The notes beneath the pieces were generated by a model. It was given only the letters and a program-made list of their open reading frames with translations. It had not been told where the DNA came from and ran no database searches. A stretch of 32,443 nucleotides of DNA from Zancudomyces culisetae (taxonomy: Eukaryota > Kickxellomycota > Harpellomycetes > Harpellales > Legeriomycetaceae), in NCBI GenBank assembly GCA_001969505.1, contig LSSK01000296.1, positions 1 to 32,443 on the forward strand, written 5' to 3'. The position numbers and the translations under genes are program-made. Position 1 is the stretch's first letter. Every line of letters begins with the position of its first letter. Of this stretch, positions 1 through 9,249 are shown one piece after another.

Positions 1-636
1 CTTTCTTCGTTCTGTATCCTCCCCTGACTCCACCATCACTTGTACTCCTGCCTTCAATGCCGCCAACCGCACTGCTGCCTCACTATCCTGGAACGCATTG
101 ATAAACGCATGCTTTACCGACTCCAGATCTTGTCCCAACAATACTTGTGGACTTCCACTGAATATCCGATATGCCGACTCCCGCACTTGCGCATTTCCCG
201 ATCCACTCATCCCTATCAATCCGCCCAGTAACGCTGGCCATTCCTCCCCATAATTCACCACCTCTGCTACCGTATCGCTCACCTTATGTCGCACGCCTAT
301 GTTTGCCTCTCCTTCCAATGCTCCCAACAACATCCCTTTTACCATATGTTTGGTCTCCTCTCCCACCATATTCCACACAACCCCCTCACGCTCCCCTTGC
401 AGCTCCTCTCTGAACCCAATTCGACGTAGCAACACTGCCGCAAACCCTCGCATCTCTGGTTGCTCCGCACGCTGCATCACATATCCCAGCCCTTGCAAAC
501 ATTGTTCTGGCTGCTGTTTTGCCCACTCTTGGTTTAGCTTCCGCTCTGCCTCTGTTCGTATTAAATTGTCGCTTGACAACAGGCTTTGCAGTATTTGCTC
601 CATAACCTGCCCTGCTTGTTGTACTTGCTGCTCCAT
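1..636 (-). CDS. PSE1: Karyopherin Kap121/Pse1/importin-5-like, N-terminal part
   Basis: The frame runs without a stop from an ATG at 636 to the left edge, giving 212 residues of a protein that should be about 1,100 residues long. It begins with MEQQVQQAGQVMEQILQSLL, then SSDNLIRTEAERKLNQEW, and continues with the HEAT-type helices of importin-beta proteins. Features shared with importin-5/Kap121 are the LLSSDNxxRxxAE opening, the FAAVLLRRIGF segment, a VRHKVSDTVAEV helix and the VRESAYRIFSGSPQVLL helix. Proteins of this family import ribosomal proteins, histones and other cargo through the nuclear pore under Ran-GTP control. The coding stretch is clearly richer in GC than the spacer beyond its start. 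No intron is visible in this part. Recognition rests on remembered family features; assignment to the Kap121 branch over Kap123 is likely but not proven. Confidence 0.85.
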   Translation of the reverse strand, partial: MEQQVQQAGQVMEQILQSLLSSDNLIRTEAERKLNQEWAKQQPEQCLQGLGYVMQRAEQPEMRGFAAVLLRRIGFREELQGEREGVVWNMVGEETKHMVKGMLLGALEGEANIGVRHKVSDTVAEVVNYGEEWPALLGGLIGMSGSGNAQVRESAYRIFSGSPQVLLGQDLESVKHAFINAFQDSEAAVRLAALKAGVQVMVESGEDTERRK

Positions 637-1792
637 TTGCCTCTTTTTACAATCTTTTGAATTTCTTTGTTTATTTATTTATCAATTGATTCCTCTGTTT
701 GTCTGACTTTTTTTTTCCTCCCTAATAGTTAAGGTTAAATTACATACTTTGCCCTACTTTTTTTTTTCTTTCTTCTTTACTCTCTACACTCTCTTTTTAT
801 TGTTATAATATTTATAATTCTTTCTCCTTTTTTTAGCTTTAAACCTTTTTTATTTTGTTTTATTTGCTCTTTTATCTTGTATTTACTCTTTCCTAAACCC
901 TTTTTTTTCTTTATTTTTGCCAAAAAAAAAAATAATACTAAAAAATAGCTAAAAAAATTTCATTACTTTGTTGTCATTACTAATAAAATTAATCTATTTG
1001 TTTTATTTTTTTTTCTTTTAGGTTGATAAATTTAGAATAAAAAAAAAAATTTTTCATCCTGAATTCATTCAAATCAAATCAAATCAAATCAATTAACCAA
1101 ATCAAACCAAATCACAATTCACAACTGTAATTCTTGATTCCAATTGAACAAAAACCCTTTTATTTAAAAAAAAATTTTTTTTTTTCTTTCCCAGTTTTAC
1201 AGGTACAAACTCGTTGTTTATTCATTTGTAATATTTTTGATTTCTTGGTAATACCAAGGTTTTTCTTTTTCATCCATCCATCCATCTATCTATCCATCTA
1301 CTTGCTCACATATCAACTATACACAAAACAGAGCAAAAAGTGAGGAGAAATTAACAATGAATAATGAATAATGGATATAACATTGTAGATAAGAGTAGAA
1401 GTAAAAGTAGGAGTGGGAAATGTGATGTGGGATATGGGATATGGGATATCGGATATCGGAACTAGGAAATGGGAAATGGGAACTGAGATGACTAAATAAA
1501 ATATAAGCATCTTTTATTCCAGCATTTTATTCACAACCACCGTGTAATAATACCGAACGTGCAAATTACTATATTGCCGAAAATATTGTTTAAATCTTTT
1601 ATTTTTTATTTTTGTGTTCTAGTATATTTAGCTCGTTTATTATATTTGTGTTATTTTATTTTAATTACAAGGTTAAAAGTATACAATGTTGTACTTGAGA
1701 TATTAGGAACCTTTTAACATTATGAAGAACCAAAAACCAAAAACCAAAAACCAAAAATCTATTGAACACCAATTAAAAACAATTACGAGTGT
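637..1792. other. Spacer with A/T tracts and several short tandem repeats
   Basis: I see no gene in this 1.16 kb spacer between two minus-strand genes. It holds the upstream region of the karyopherin gene and the downstream region of the tubby-like gene. It contains poly-T/poly-A runs, an AAATC pentamer repeat near 1070-1095, a CATC/TATC tetramer repeat near 1270-1300, a GGGATAT-type repeat near 1425-1460 and a CCAAAAA heptamer repeat near 1727-1757. The short open frames here are low in complexity and are not credible genes. Confidence 0.7.
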
Positions 1793-3340
1793 TTAAAGTT
1801 TTTCCAGAGTAAATACCATACTTTCAACAAATGCTACTGCCAAAATTGCTGCTTTTTCATCTATTGAAAATCCTCGGTACCGGTATCTCTTTATTGTATA
1901 GGATGGCCCCAGGTCATACCCATTTGTATCCAATACAAACTCTGGATTATACAAAACCATACATTCTCCAGCCCCAGCTCCCTCTGCCCCAAATTTTTCT
2001 TTCCACGTATCTAGTGCAAATGTGCACGAATAGTATCCCTGTCCACACCCACACCAGATCGATTCGGCATCCCACATTGGTCGTATCCATCCCATCACCT
2101 TATTCGTGTATCTACACGCTACTCTGAATTGTTTTACTTTTTTTCGGTACAGGGCCTTTGAAACTACCCCAAAACTCTTCACTGCAGCATTTACTACTTT
2201 GCCTGTTCCACTGCATACCGTGTGATCGTTTCCATCACTTTCTGTATATACACACATGTGGTTCTTTCTATCCAATGTCGATTTATACACATACTCCACT
2301 TTACCCAGCATTACCCGTTGCTCCATATTGTAGATCACTACCTGCTGTCGGTTCTCGTCAATCACTGTTTGGATAACTGTGAATGCATACTCCTGGTTCT
2401 TATCCAGTACTGTCACAAAGTACTTTGGATATTGATTTATCGTGTTTTTGTTGGATGTTTTCCCATTTTCAGTTTTATTTTCTTCATTATTATCATCACT
2501 TGAAGCAAGGCTGGCTTTCAAATCAACTCTTGACTTTTTTCTCATGTTACCCCTAGCTTTAACACCACTCTTTCTCTTGGATCCACTTCCTTTTTTACTG
2601 CCACAATTTTTTATGGGTTTGGCTCGTTTTTTGGAACCATTTCTTTTTCCAGTGCTACGTTTTTTCCCAGGATCAATATCTTTGCTGGATCTGGCATAAA
2701 TTTTCATGATGGTATCCGCATCCAAATAAATACCATTCTCTAGATCTATCTCTGCCTCTATCTCTACCTCGCTCTCTGATTCAGTATCAGTATCAGTATC
2801 AGTATCGGTATCAGTACCAGTATATTCTGTTTCAGTATCAGTATCAGTGTCTGAATATGTTTCTATATCTGCATCTGCATCTGCATCTGTGTCCGCCCTT
2901 ACTTTTGCTTTTTTCTTGGAATTGACAGTGCTTTCAGTAAATGTACTGGGTATCTTGTCTGCATCTGAAAACAAATATACATCTGTATCTGGCACTTTTT
3001 CTCTTTTACAGACATACCCGATAATGTTTCCGTTGGGATCTGTCAAGACATGGGTGTAATCTGTGGACCACGTGTTGAGAGAGTTTCTACTAAATTCTGC
3101 ACTGAAGTTGTACTTTTCATCTTCATCCCTGCCACTAGATCCGATTGTACCATTAGTGGCATTAGTGGCATTAGTGGCTTTGAACGTTTCGTCACTACCA
3201 CTACCGGAAATGATACTAGTGTTGATTAAAGTATTATCGCCATTTTTGATTTTTCTGACCAGTATCGCATTCTCACCTAGAATTTGCATTGCAGCCTTTC
3301 TGCTTAAAAACTTTCTGAACGACTCAAATGTTACATCCAT
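1793..3340 (-). CDS. Tubby/scramblase/LURP-like fold protein with Asp-Thr repeat and Lys-rich insert
   Basis: Single-exon gene of 515 residues with an ATG start. The first 115 or so residues and residues 305-515 look like two halves of one beta-barrel, with strands such as HVLTDPNGNIIGYVCKR and VTVLDKNQEYAFTVIQT. The protein ends in a hydrophobic helix, IDEKAAILAVAFVESMVF, in the position where tubby C-terminal-like, phospholipid scramblase and LURP-one domains carry their buried helix. Between the halves lie an Asp/Ala/Thr/Glu-rich repeat (residues 149-198), coded by a repeated ATACTG-type hexamer, and a Lys/Arg-rich tract (221-272) that could be a nuclear localisation signal. A smaller NAT repeat (57-63) comes from a 9-bp DNA repeat. 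That this is a gene is very likely from its length and composition. The fold is inferred from the strand pattern and final helix, and the function is unknown. Confidence 0.7.
   Translation of the reverse strand: MDVTFESFRKFLSRKAAMQILGENAILVRKIKNGDNTLINTSIISGSGSDETFKATNATNATNGTIGSSGRDEDEKYNFSAEFSRNSLNTWSTDYTHVLTDPNGNIIGYVCKREKVPDTDVYLFSDADKIPSTFTESTVNSKKKAKVRADTDADADADIETYSDTDTDTETEYTGTDTDTDTDTDTESESEVEIEAEIDLENGIYLDADTIMKIYARSSKDIDPGKKRSTGKRNGSKKRAKPIKNCGSKKGSGSKRKSGVKARGNMRKKSRVDLKASLASSDDNNEENKTENGKTSNKNTINQYPKYFVTVLDKNQEYAFTVIQTVIDENRQQVVIYNMEQRVMLGKVEYVYKSTLDRKNHMCVYTESDGNDHTVCSGTGKVVNAAVKSFGVVSKALYRKKVKQFRVACRYTNKVMGWIRPMWDAESIWCGCGQGYYSCTFALDTWKEKFGAEGAGAGECMVLYNPEFVLDTNGYDLGPSYTIKRYRYRGFSIDEKAAILAVAFVESMVFTLEKL
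2765..2895. repeat. Coding hexamer repeat for the Asp-Thr tract
   Basis: On the plus strand the unit is close to CAGTAT, repeated many times with small changes (TCAGTATCAGTATCGGTATC and similar), followed by a short GCATCT run. Read on the minus strand it codes alternating Asp with Thr, then Asp with Ala. Such tracts change length easily, so allele length may differ between strains. Confidence 0.85.
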
Positions 3341-5186
3341 CTTTTCTTGCGTTTTGTTTTGTTTGTTGTTTTTTTTCAGTATTAGCTTGAAATTTGGTTA
3401 AAGTGGGAAGTGTTGATGACACAATTAGAGTCTTGATATTTGGATAATCAATGGAGAATAGATTGAGTCTGCATCTTTTACTGGTATATTTATACTTTTA
3501 TTTCAACATCTTTGTTTTCTTTTTCCTTTATAGAACGTTACTTTATAATAACTACTTTTTTCTTCTTCTTCTTCCTACTATTGATAATATATTGATAATA
3601 TATTGCTAGTTATTAACTACCAAGTGTGCATAACTGCTATTTTCTTTAATTCTTTATTTGCAAACTTGTGCACTTTGGGATCAAAACTGCTTTTCCGGTT
3701 CACATACACTGAAGAATTTCCCACACCAGATTTTCATCCCTAAACAAACACATATATATATTCGGAATTATACACACATATTTGTACCAGGAGTTAAAAA
3801 AATTAAAGGTCATTGGGAATATCAGTGATGTGAGTAAAAATTGACGAAATTTTCACATTTGTCCTTTTTTGAAATTTTCTATTTTGCAATAAACATGTTA
3901 TTCAAGGATTCTAGTATACTCACACCCAAATACATGGAATTGAAAATTACCAACACATTGGTTGTTGAGACTTTAGTAGCAGTAGTAACTGCGTAACTGC
4001 GTAGCATATAGCTTTGATCTGTTCAAAATCACGTTTAAATAGAACTCAGTAAACATAACTTTGTTGTTGCACCATCTTTTATCTTTTATCTTTTATCTTT
4101 CACTCATATTTTCACTTTAACCAACTATACCGTTTTACAAACTTGCAGTAAATGAACTCGATCATTAAGGTTGTATCGCTTTATAGTTAGGGTTCAAAGT
4201 CTTTTTTGTTTTATTTTATAGTGGATAATCTTTAACCAGTATCCTGCAATTATGTACTCCCTTATAAGAGAGTATGGTGTGTGTCTTGGTTAGGTTTATT
4301 CTGACATATCAAAAAAAAAATTTTTTTTTCTCCAAGTTTGATGTGCTATAATCGATTTGGGAAAGTGACCAAGGCTTGAAAAAAAAAATTAATGTATTTC
4401 GAAGTTTCTATTTTTAGAAACCAAAGTTAAAGTGTAAATTTTCAGTACTATTATTGGATATATTTGAACATAACATAAACAACAACAATTAGTTAACTAT
4501 TGGGAAAAACAAATCCTAAAAAAACTGGTTTCTAAAAAAAAACCAAACTTTTTCACAAGTCATAAACGCTGACCTAAACAAACTATACTTTTCGATTAAA
4601 GGTGATAGTAACTAACTGTTGATTACATCGAGAAATTCATTAGAGCACCGATGTTGAGCTTTTTACATGTTCATATCAAGGACAAGTAATATCAGGTGAA
4701 AAATTATTACCAAATACATACATGGGGAGGGGGGGGTGGTATGTTAGCTATTTTTTGTCACACCTTTTTGTTTAAAATCAAGACCATTTTTATCATGTAG
4801 TTATTCGCGTTGCACTAGTTGTTTTTTGTTTTATATTATTTTGTGTTAATTTATACTATTTTTACTTTACTCTTTTGCAAAAATACTTTTGTGGAAAAAT
4901 ACTTGTGGAAAGGAGGATGTCTAGATTATAAAAATATTCAATTCTTATTTAGAGTTTCTACAGGTTATGTATTTTAGATGACTATTATCATATCGTATTT
5001 GTTGTTATAGCCGAACCCTATTTAAAGAAAATTACGTTCTTTTGGATCAAACCAGTGTGACCTTGGTAAATTATAATAATAATAATAATAATAACAAGAA
5101 AACTAGGACAATTGGAAGCCATCGACAAAGAAAATTGTATAATCAGAGAAACACGGACATTCTAATATTTATAAATACACAGTATA
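3341..5186. other. 1.8 kb spacer between divergent genes, no gene seen
   Basis: This AT-rich spacer separates the minus-strand tubby-like gene from the plus-strand orphan and should hold both promoters. I found no convincing ORF or tRNA. Visible items are an ATCTTTT heptamer repeat (about 4076-4098), an A/T palindrome near 4312-4329, a perfect 7-bp hairpin at 4404-4421, a G-rich run at 4724-4739 and an AAT trinucleotide repeat near 5072-5093, just upstream of the orphan gene. Confidence 0.6.
4404..4421. repeat. Perfect hairpin, 7-bp stem, 4-nt loop
   Basis: GTTTCTA at 4404-4410 pairs with TAGAAAC at 4415-4421 around a TTTT loop. It lies in the spacer between divergent genes. No function can be assigned. 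Confidence 0.6.
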
Positions 5187-6546
5187 ATGAGTAGCTCAGA
5201 AATAAAGCCACTCCAAGAGCTTGAGCATGAAAAGTTTCCAGATTATAGCAACTATGTTTTGAACCTCTCGGCGACCCTACACTGCTTTCGAGATGCAATC
5301 TTTCCAATTCGAACGACATTAATATACGACTTTTTTCTCGAGACAAGCATAAAGGTGATGAGGTTAGACTATTCGGAATATCTCGGAGAAATCAAAGTTG
5401 TAGCACGATCGAACAACGCAGTGGTAGAGCCACTAGTAATAAAGTTAATCGAAGCGGTAGCATATATCTCGAAAAACGACTTTTCTTTACAGGAGGCAAT
5501 ACTTCTACTTACACGAACAGCCAAGCTTATTTCAAAAATTAAAGCCGACTCAATTAAATCTCTGGAGGCATTTTCTAGGATAAATGGTGACCTTGGAAAT
5601 ATTCACGATGGATGTAAAACAAATATCGAAAGGTGTTTACAACAACGTACATGTAAGTTGCACATCCGTTTATTAAACTTTGACACACACACACACACAC
5701 ACATTTATATAATTTATTAATTTAGCCTATAATATTTTGGTTCCCCCCTCCCACCAAACTACAAGATTATAACCGAGTATGTATTTCGAATTTAGACGGA
5801 TTAGCTAGGGATATGACTGAATTGCAGCATAGACTGCCTATTGTTTTAGAGTTTTTGGAGAAAACCGTAAATTCTGCCCAAAATGTATCTAATTTTTGGG
5901 AAGCTGTGGAAAAGTGGTGTCAAGGGTTGCTCAAGCAATTGGGTGAATCGCAAGGAGTAATCCTCACTCAACATAGCCGGTCTTTCGAAGGTAATGGTCC
6001 CTCCAATAATCGATCCAGCCAAGAGAAGATCAAAAGACATACCAGCTTTAGAAATAGCTTTATTTCAGTGCTGACAACTATCAAAGATGATATTGTGGGC
6101 AGTATGAAAACGCCAGAGATTCAAGACGCAAAGATGTCACAAAATACCATATTGTACGGATCAAGCTCGAAAAATCCAGTAGGCCCTGCATCACCAACAG
6201 AGCATAAGCAATCTTCAGCTTTATTTAGCTCTCTAAATTTCTACGGCAATAAAACTTTATCCAGGTAAGAGCATATTTACTAGGATATATACTATAGTCT
6301 CACATACTGTACGCTAATTTATTTTATATGGAATATGACTATGTATATAAAAGGGAAAATATCAGTAATTTTTATTTTAAATGACTAAATATTAGGCAAT
6401 CTATAGTTGAAAGTTCTAAAGCTTTAGTATCGATTGACAGCGTATACTGGTTCGCGCGAAGATGGAATCAGCTTATGGAGATAAACTCTGGGTTTGTAGA
6501 CAGGCTGATAGCCATACTTGAACGGTTTTTAGGATCAGAAAACTGA
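5187..6546 (+). CDS. Orphan alpha-helical protein, three exons, 361 aa
   Basis: Exons are 5187-5652, 5796-6264 and 6396-6546. Introns are GT-AG of 143 and 131 nt, and the three pieces join in frame to 361 residues with a TGA stop. The first intron contains an AC microsatellite and the second has a TGACTAAAT branch-like site before its acceptor. The protein looks almost wholly helical. It has an amphipathic N-terminal half, a central helix DMTELQHRLPIVLEFLEKTV, a Trp-bearing segment NFWEAVEKWCQGLLKQL, a Ser/Asn-rich linker from about residue 220 to 310, and a final helical segment VYWFARRWNQLMEI. There is no signal peptide and no clear membrane segment. I do not recognise the family. The final exon is supported by the phase match and by the second Trp-rich helix, which resembles the first. 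Coiled-coil packing or membrane association would be guesses. Confidence 0.75.
5682..5702. repeat. AC dinucleotide microsatellite in intron 1
   Basis: About ten AC repeats lie inside the first intron of the orphan gene, between the GTAAGT donor at 5653 and the acceptor ending at 5795. Confidence 0.85.
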
Positions 6547-6940
6547 GTAACCTATTAGGTGCAGTAATACAAAGGTTGGTCATGATAACACACTGCGAGC
6601 CCACCCGGCATTTTTCAGCTTTCACTCTTTTTTGTGATTTATATAGAGCCTGATGTTTATTATCTCGATGTACTTAGCTTGTAATGTTCATAACTTTTTT
6701 CTGCTGTTTTTAAAACCATTGTAAACTTTATTACTCAGGACTCAAATAAATACAAAGAGCTGGTGGTTTATTGCAAAAACGGTAACAAAAAAAAAAAAAG
6801 AAACGATGCTTTTCGAGTTTTGGAAAGCGAAAGCATCAATTTTCTATCTAAATATCTTTAACTTCTAATCCATACAGAAATAATATATATGCACATAAAC
6901 AGGTTTTCACAGACATTGATGTTCAAGCTGAAGTCACAAA
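6547..6940. other. Spacer between convergent genes
   Basis: These 394 bases separate the 3' ends of the plus-strand orphan and the minus-strand F-box/ankyrin-like gene. There is no gene. A run of A bases (about 6786-6799) and AATAAA-like sequences fit overlapping polyadenylation regions. Confidence 0.6.
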
Positions 6941-8110
6941 CTATAAGCTGTTGACGTTGATGTTATTCAGAAACCCCTTTATATTTTTAAACGCTTCTAA
7001 ATCATATTGATTTAAGGAGGCCAGGTATACATTTTTATCATCAAGCCCGCTGTAAGCTCTGAGTGCAAACGTATTTTCGTTAAGAAACAACGATATCTCA
7101 AACAAAAGCTGTTTTTCGCTATCTTCGCTCCTCTCCAAGATGTACTCGAGTAGTTTCAAATTCTTGTTGCATATGGTATAGTAATAAACAATTCCGTAAA
7201 TCATCATTTTGACCCCGGCTTCTTTGTTAACTCTCCTGTTAATTATCCTTATCAAGCGATTAAGCAGTTCGTCTGTAATATAGTTAAGTGGATAGTGTAA
7301 GTCGCTTTTTTTGAGTAGATCAAAGCCATAATCGATGCTAAGTAGCTTGCTAATAATACATGTGTCGGACTTTTCGCAAAGTTTTGCTGCAGCAATGATT
7401 ATAAAGACTCCGTATACTACATTGTTGGATAGATAAAATTCTAGATCCGTGTCTGCTGTTTTATCATCGCCTGAAAACTCCTTGAGATTTATCTTTAGCT
7501 GCTGTTGGCCGAGTTGTAACAGCATTTCTAATATTTTCTGGTCACTCTTTTCGCTTAGTATATCTATAAGCGCATTTGATTTGCTACTAGAGCAGTATAA
7601 AGGCCTGATATAATACTCGCCAAGCTCAATGTCAACGAGATTGTAATATTCTTCACCTTCGCCCATCAAATTTTTGGTGGTTATATCCATACTTTTATTG
7701 GCTGAAAGTCGCGTGTCCAAGTGCAGAATTTTTGTTTTGCTCGAGTCCAAAACTGCAAAGAACTGTATTAGTCTTGAAAATATCCTTGTCCATCCGAACC
7801 GAATAGCCGTTTCCAACAAATAAACATAGTCAATATCTCGAACTTTGTAAAGCACACATTCCATAATATCTTCGTTTTGCACAACCAAGGGGTGGTTTTT
7901 GAATATTCTATCTATTACATGGAACAAAGGCATACCTGTGCTCCTCAAAACGCTTATTTGACGTACAATATACCTGATAATAGAAAAGGGTGCATGGGAT
8001 ACCAAATACGTTGTTCTATTGAGCACTGAAAAGTGAGGATTCTGGGAATACGTGAATATTCTTGACAGCGTATTTTCTCCAAGCCCGTTAAAACTTACAA
8101 CGCGAGCCAT
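6941..8110 (-). CDS. F-box-like / degenerate ankyrin-like protein
   Basis: Single-exon gene of 389 residues starting at an ATG (MARVV). The N-terminus GENTLSRIFTYSQNPHFSVL, followed by NRTTYLVSHAPFSIIRYIV, has the pattern of the F-box-like module found in large families of early-diverging fungi: a hydrophobic helix ending in IFxYSQNP, then LNRxxYxxS. The rest is a chain of short paired helices (for example DYVYLLETAIRFGWTRIFSR, QKILEMLLQLGQQQLKI and LKLLEYILERSEDSEKQLL) that looks like worn ankyrin-type repeats without the consensus G-TPLHxA turns. If the F-box is functional the protein would bring a substrate to an SCF ubiquitin ligase. No partner can be named. The gene call is strong; the domain call is moderate and rests on pattern only. 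Confidence 0.7.
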   Translation of the reverse strand: MARVVSFNGLGENTLSRIFTYSQNPHFSVLNRTTYLVSHAPFSIIRYIVRQISVLRSTGMPLFHVIDRIFKNHPLVVQNEDIMECVLYKVRDIDYVYLLETAIRFGWTRIFSRLIQFFAVLDSSKTKILHLDTRLSANKSMDITTKNLMGEGEEYYNLVDIELGEYYIRPLYCSSSKSNALIDILSEKSDQKILEMLLQLGQQQLKINLKEFSGDDKTADTDLEFYLSNNVVYGVFIIIAAAKLCEKSDTCIISKLLSIDYGFDLLKKSDLHYPLNYITDELLNRLIRIINRRVNKEAGVKMMIYGIVYYYTICNKNLKLLEYILERSEDSEKQLLFEISLFLNENTFALRAYSGLDDKNVYLASLNQYDLEAFKNIKGFLNNINVNSL

Positions 8111-9249
8111 GATGTACCAAGTTACCTTAAAATGTATATCTGAGAAGATAAATCGTCTACCTGTTCGTTATTGTGTTTTGAAGAGGATGGAGGAAGGGGT
8201 GATATGTTTTAAATAAAGAAAACCATTAAAATGAAAAAACAAAAACAGAAACAGAAACAAAATTGCCATCTGTTCTTTTATATATACTGTTTTATTTATT
8301 TTTTAAATCTTGGGCATTTAATTACACTCACCCAACTTCCAAAAAAGTAAATAGAAATCAAAAAATTACCAGAGGCTGCTAGTTACATAAACTATTAGCT
8401 ACCTGATAATGACCGAAGGCATCTCACATATCATAAATGGGAATTTATGATCATGTCATGCCTGTATTTTTTGCAAATAATGGTACAATCCCATCCACAA
8501 CAGCCAAGAGAAGCAGAGAAATGAACACTTTCTCTGTGCCTATTGATAACTTCTTACACATGACATTGATAAAAATGCTTTTCAGTGGCAAAATAGTCCT
8601 AGAATTTATAATAGCAAACATAATATATTACAAATTAGATTAAAGTTACAAATCATGTTCTATTATTAAACATTGCTTTTTTGTTGGGGGTGAGTATCAA
8701 TGTAGTTGGTAAGGCGGGTGGAAGTATCCAAAGAAAAAGAATCCGTTTTGGATGAATATAGTAAAACGCATCACAAGCTCTACTTGGCGCGAATAGAGAT
8801 GCTTGATTAGCAGTATCCTGATCAAAGCAAGCACTTTTTGTGTTCTCAGATGGCCTAGCGTCAGGTGTATGACACATTTGTAATAATAGAAGTTATCTGA
8901 GCGTGGATAGGCACACGTAGCCACCAACCCTGAATATGTTGCTGGGTCTGTCGTTTGTCCCCATTAGTTTGTGAAAGAAAAAAAGCAAGTATATTTTCCA
9001 ACTACTATAGCTGTGCACTAATCACGTAACTTGTTATTCTATTAAGATGAGATTTGTCTAGTATTGAAAAAAAAACATCATGAAAAAAAAACAAACATTA
9101 TATGAGCATATAAACAGAGTCTATAAATCCCCACCAAAATAGCTAAAAAGATGCCAACATCCATCGACTTGGGAAAGAAAGTCAGCTTTACAAAAACTAA
9201 CAAAAAAACATATAAAACCACATAAACGTTCAAAAACCTCTTGACAGAC
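8111..9249. other. 1.1 kb spacer with weak ORFs only
   Basis: This region lies upstream of the F-box/ankyrin-like gene and downstream of the SIS gene. A 68-codon plus-strand ATG frame (8437-8643) and overlapping minus-strand frames (8653-8927, the longer one opening with TTG) are present, but none resembles a known domain or has clear gene context. A perfect 8-bp hairpin sits at 8431-8450. Confidence 0.5.
8431..8450. repeat. Perfect hairpin, 8-bp stem, GGGA loop
   Basis: TCATAAAT at 8431-8438 pairs with ATTTATGA at 8443-8450 around a GNRA-type GGGA loop. It lies upstream of the minus-strand F-box/ankyrin-like gene. It may be an RNA hairpin or a chance palindrome. Confidence 0.6.

Noticed and set aside
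40-706. Plus-strand frames of 63-135 residues at the left edge
   Set aside because: They are antisense to the karyopherin frame, are Pro/Ser/Leu-rich and have no domain features.
1313-1510. 65-residue minus-strand frame with Pro-Ile-Ser repeats
   Set aside because: It is produced by the GGGATAT-type repeat; low complexity and no context.
1831-3401. Several plus-strand frames over the tubby-like gene
   Set aside because: They are antisense shadows caused by the repeat-rich coding sequence on the other strand.
8697-8927. Minus-strand frame ending GFFFFGYFHPPYQLH, briefly thought to resemble the Alg11 GFFHPYC motif
   Set aside because: It lacks the Gly-rich continuation, opens with TTG and has no supporting exons; chance likeness.
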